From an uncultured Collinsella sp. (GTDB lineage Bacteria; Actinomycetota; Coriobacteriia; Coriobacteriales; Coriobacteriaceae): a stretch of DNA of 15,443 bases. The stretch is from the NCBI GenBank assembly GCA_958447915.1, contig CAUDCB010000032.1, positions 1 through 15,443 of the forward strand, given 5' to 3'. The position numbers and the translations under genes are program-made. The notes beneath the pieces were generated by a model, which made no database searches, was not told where the DNA came from, and was given only the letters and a program-made list of their open reading frames with translations. Below are positions 13,824-15,443 of the stretch, piece after piece. Positions within the stretch are counted from its first letter, which is position 1. Each line of letters opens with the position of its first letter.

Positions 13824-15305
13824 TTAGCGGTGGAAGAAACCGCGGCGCTCAAACTTGGGCTCGCAGCACACGTTGATACCCAGTTTGCGCAGTACCGTCT
13901 CGTCCGTCGGCGAGATAATCACGCTAAAGAAGGCATCGCAACCGCGCAGCTGCTCCAGGCCCGAAAGGACGCGAGCGGCCGTCTCACTCGTGGCCGAGGT
14001 GATCGACAGCGCCATAAGCGTCTCGTCGGTGTGGAGGCGCGGGTTTTTGCTGCCCAGGAAATGCGTCTTGAGCTTGCTGATGGGCTCGATCGCCTCATCG
14101 CTAATGACCTCGAGCTCAAGGTCGACGCCCGAAACATGCTTGAGGGCGTTCATAATGAGCGAACTTGCGGCGCCCAGGCGCGTGGAGGTCTTACCGGTCA
14201 CCACGGAGCCATCGGGCATGACCATGGCACCCACGGGACCACCCGTCAGCTGCTCCCTGGTGAGGGCCGCCGAGCGCGCCGGTGAGTAGTTCTTATCGAT
14301 GCCGGCTTTCTTCATAATAATCTTGAGACGGTCGACTTGCTCATCGCCCACGCCGGTACGGCGCACATTTTCGACCGCGGTAAAGTAGCGGCGGACGATC
14401 TCCATCTTGGAAGCGTCGCGGCAGGCATCGTCATCGGTGATGGCAAAGCCGACCATATTGACGCCCATGTCCGTAGGACTCTGGTAGGGGCTCTTGCCCA
14501 GGATCTTTTCCATCAGAGCACGGACCACCGGGAAGGCCTCGACGTCGCGGTTGTAGTTGACAGTGGTCTTGTTGTAGGCCTCAAGGTGGAACGAATCGAT
14601 GATATTGGCGTCATCGAGGTCAGCCGTGGCGGCCTCGTAGGCAATATTGACCGGATGCGTAAGGGGCAGATTCCAAACCGGGAAGGTCTCGAATTTGGCA
14701 TAGCCGGCGGCGGTACCGTGCTTATGCTCGTGATACAGCTGCGAGAGGCAAGTGGCAAGCTTGCCCGAGCCAGGACCGGGGGCAGTGACCACGACAAGCG
14801 GTCGGGTGGTCTCAACAAACTCGTTCTTGCCGTAGCCATCGTCGGACACGATCAGATCGACATCGTGCGGGTAGCCCTCGATGGGATAGTGCAGCTTGGC
14901 AGGAATGCCGAGCGCGTTTAGACGATTGCGGAAGACGTCGGCGGCGGGCTGGCCGGCGTACTGGGTGATGACCACAGCCGCGACGGCAAAGCCGTTGCCG
15001 CGGAACAGGTCGACCAGGCGCAACACATCCTCGTCATAGGTAATGCCCAGGTCACCGCGAGCCTTGTTCTTCTCGATGTGGTTCGCGTTAATGGCGATGA
15101 TGACCTCGACGTCGTCGGCTATGCTCTTGAGCATGCGAAACTTGCTATCCGGCTCAAAACCCGGCAGCACGCGGCTCGCGTGATAGTCGTCAAACAGCTT
15201 GCCGCCAAACTCCAAATACAGCTTGCCGCCAAACTGCGAGATGCGCTCCTTAATGTGAGCAGCCTGCAGCTCGATATACTTCGCGTTGTCGAAACCCTGG
15301 CGCAT
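13824..15305 (-). CDS. UPF0371/DUF1846 family protein, function unknown
   Basis: The 493-residue protein is recognised from its conserved N-terminus, MRQGFDNAKYIELQAAHIKE, followed by SQFGGKLYLEFGGKLFDDYHASRV and LPGFEPDSK, which is characteristic of UPF0371 (DUF1846). These proteins occur in various Firmicutes and Actinobacteria, and I know of no settled biochemical role. A glycine-rich loop VVTAPGPGSGKLATC (172-186) resembles a P-loop but has Leu where Ser/Thr is expected. A second Gly-Ser/Thr segment, VVTGKTSTRLGAASS, lies at 368-382. No signal peptide or membrane segment is evident, so it should be cytoplasmic. The ATG at 15305 has GGGAG 6 nt upstream and matches the family start; an in-frame ATG at 15329 would add 8 unlikely residues. 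The gene has its own -10 and terminator and so appears monocistronic. Confidence 0.9.
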   Translation of the reverse strand: MRQGFDNAKYIELQAAHIKERISQFGGKLYLEFGGKLFDDYHASRVLPGFEPDSKFRMLKSIADDVEVIIAINANHIEKNKARGDLGITYDEDVLRLVDLFRGNGFAVAAVVITQYAGQPAADVFRNRLNALGIPAKLHYPIEGYPHDVDLIVSDDGYGKNEFVETTRPLVVVTAPGPGSGKLATCLSQLYHEHKHGTAAGYAKFETFPVWNLPLTHPVNIAYEAATADLDDANIIDSFHLEAYNKTTVNYNRDVEAFPVVRALMEKILGKSPYQSPTDMGVNMVGFAITDDDACRDASKMEIVRRYFTAVENVRRTGVGDEQVDRLKIIMKKAGIDKNYSPARSAALTREQLTGGPVGAMVMPDGSVVTGKTSTRLGAASSLIMNALKHVSGVDLELEVISDEAIEPISKLKTHFLGSKNPRLHTDETLMALSITSATSETAARVLSGLEQLRGCDAFFSVIISPTDETVLRKLGINVCCEPKFERRGFFHR

Positions 15306-15344
15306 GTATGGCTCCCGTCCCGTTTCCATTTAATGTTCTAGGCG

Positions 15345-15350
15345 ATTATA
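15345..15350 (-). promoter_or_regulatory. -10 element of the UPF0371 gene
   Basis: A perfect TATAAT on the minus strand lies 40 nt upstream of the chosen ATG and would start transcription near 15338. The -35 region is poor (TATCGG at 17-nt spacing), so an activator or an extended upstream contact may be needed. I see nothing else recognisable in the rest of the upstream sequence to the window edge. Confidence 0.5.
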
Positions 15351-15443
15351 ACGGAGCCCGCCCTCCCCGATACCCAAACCATCAACAGGCACCAACCAAA
15401 CACGCCATCGATAAGTTGCGGTGAAATAGTTCCTGTTTAACCC

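Noticed and set aside
1..15443. CRISPR arrays, insertion sequences, prophage genes, tRNA or rRNA genes
   Set aside because: I saw no spaced repeat array, no transposase or integrase other than the housekeeping Xer protein, and no cloverleaf or rRNA-like sequence. XerD here is the chromosomal housekeeping type, so it is not taken as a mobile element.

Overview
The window looks like a chromosomal segment of a GC-rich (about 60% GC) Gram-positive bacterium, most probably an actinobacterium of the class Coriobacteriia (Collinsella-like). That placement is an inference from base composition, strong Shine-Dalgarno sequences with some TTG/GTG starts, pyrG-xerD lying next to the division cluster, and the style of the proteins. 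No rRNA or other marker in the window proves it. Every gene I can support is on the minus strand, so the window reads from right to left.

Right part (about 15443 to 13050): a UPF0371/DUF1846 protein of unknown function with its own TATAAT-type -10 and a textbook Rho-independent terminator. It is followed by a small winged-helix regulator, also with its own terminator. Both genes appear to be single transcription units. Next come pyrG (CTP synthase) and xerD (tyrosine recombinase for chromosome-dimer resolution), separated by 2 nt and probably co-transcribed.

Middle (10444 to 9984): a 461-nt gene-free region, the most information-rich non-coding stretch here. In transcription order it holds a 62-nt hairpin just behind xerD, an inverted repeat, a terminator-like hairpin, a perfect 20-bp palindrome, and a LexA/SOS-box-like site. 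After these come a C-free G-rich tract of TGGGG repeats resembling MraZ operator boxes, a near-consensus sigma-70-type promoter (TTGAAA, 17 nt, TATTAT), and two copies of a GGGGNGGTTCCCC palindrome. One copy lies inside the promoter spacer and the other in the predicted 5' UTR.

Left part (9983 to 1): the division and cell-wall (dcw) cluster in the order mraZ, rsmH, ftsL-like, ftsI (class B PBP), murF, mraY, murD, ftsW, murG (cut by the window edge). Gaps are short or genes overlap, consistent with one operon. It encodes a self-regulating repressor (MraZ), a 16S rRNA methyltransferase (RsmH), lipid-linked precursor synthesis (MurF, MraY, MurD, MurG) and the septal synthase FtsW-FtsI with an FtsL-like partner. 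The canonical murE between ftsI and murF is missing; a 125-nt gap with a possible -10 element sits there instead.

The protein-coding content is conventional. I do not see a clear new multi-gene system. The best candidates for something undescribed are the layered control region upstream of mraZ and the wobble-paired hairpin downstream of xerD.
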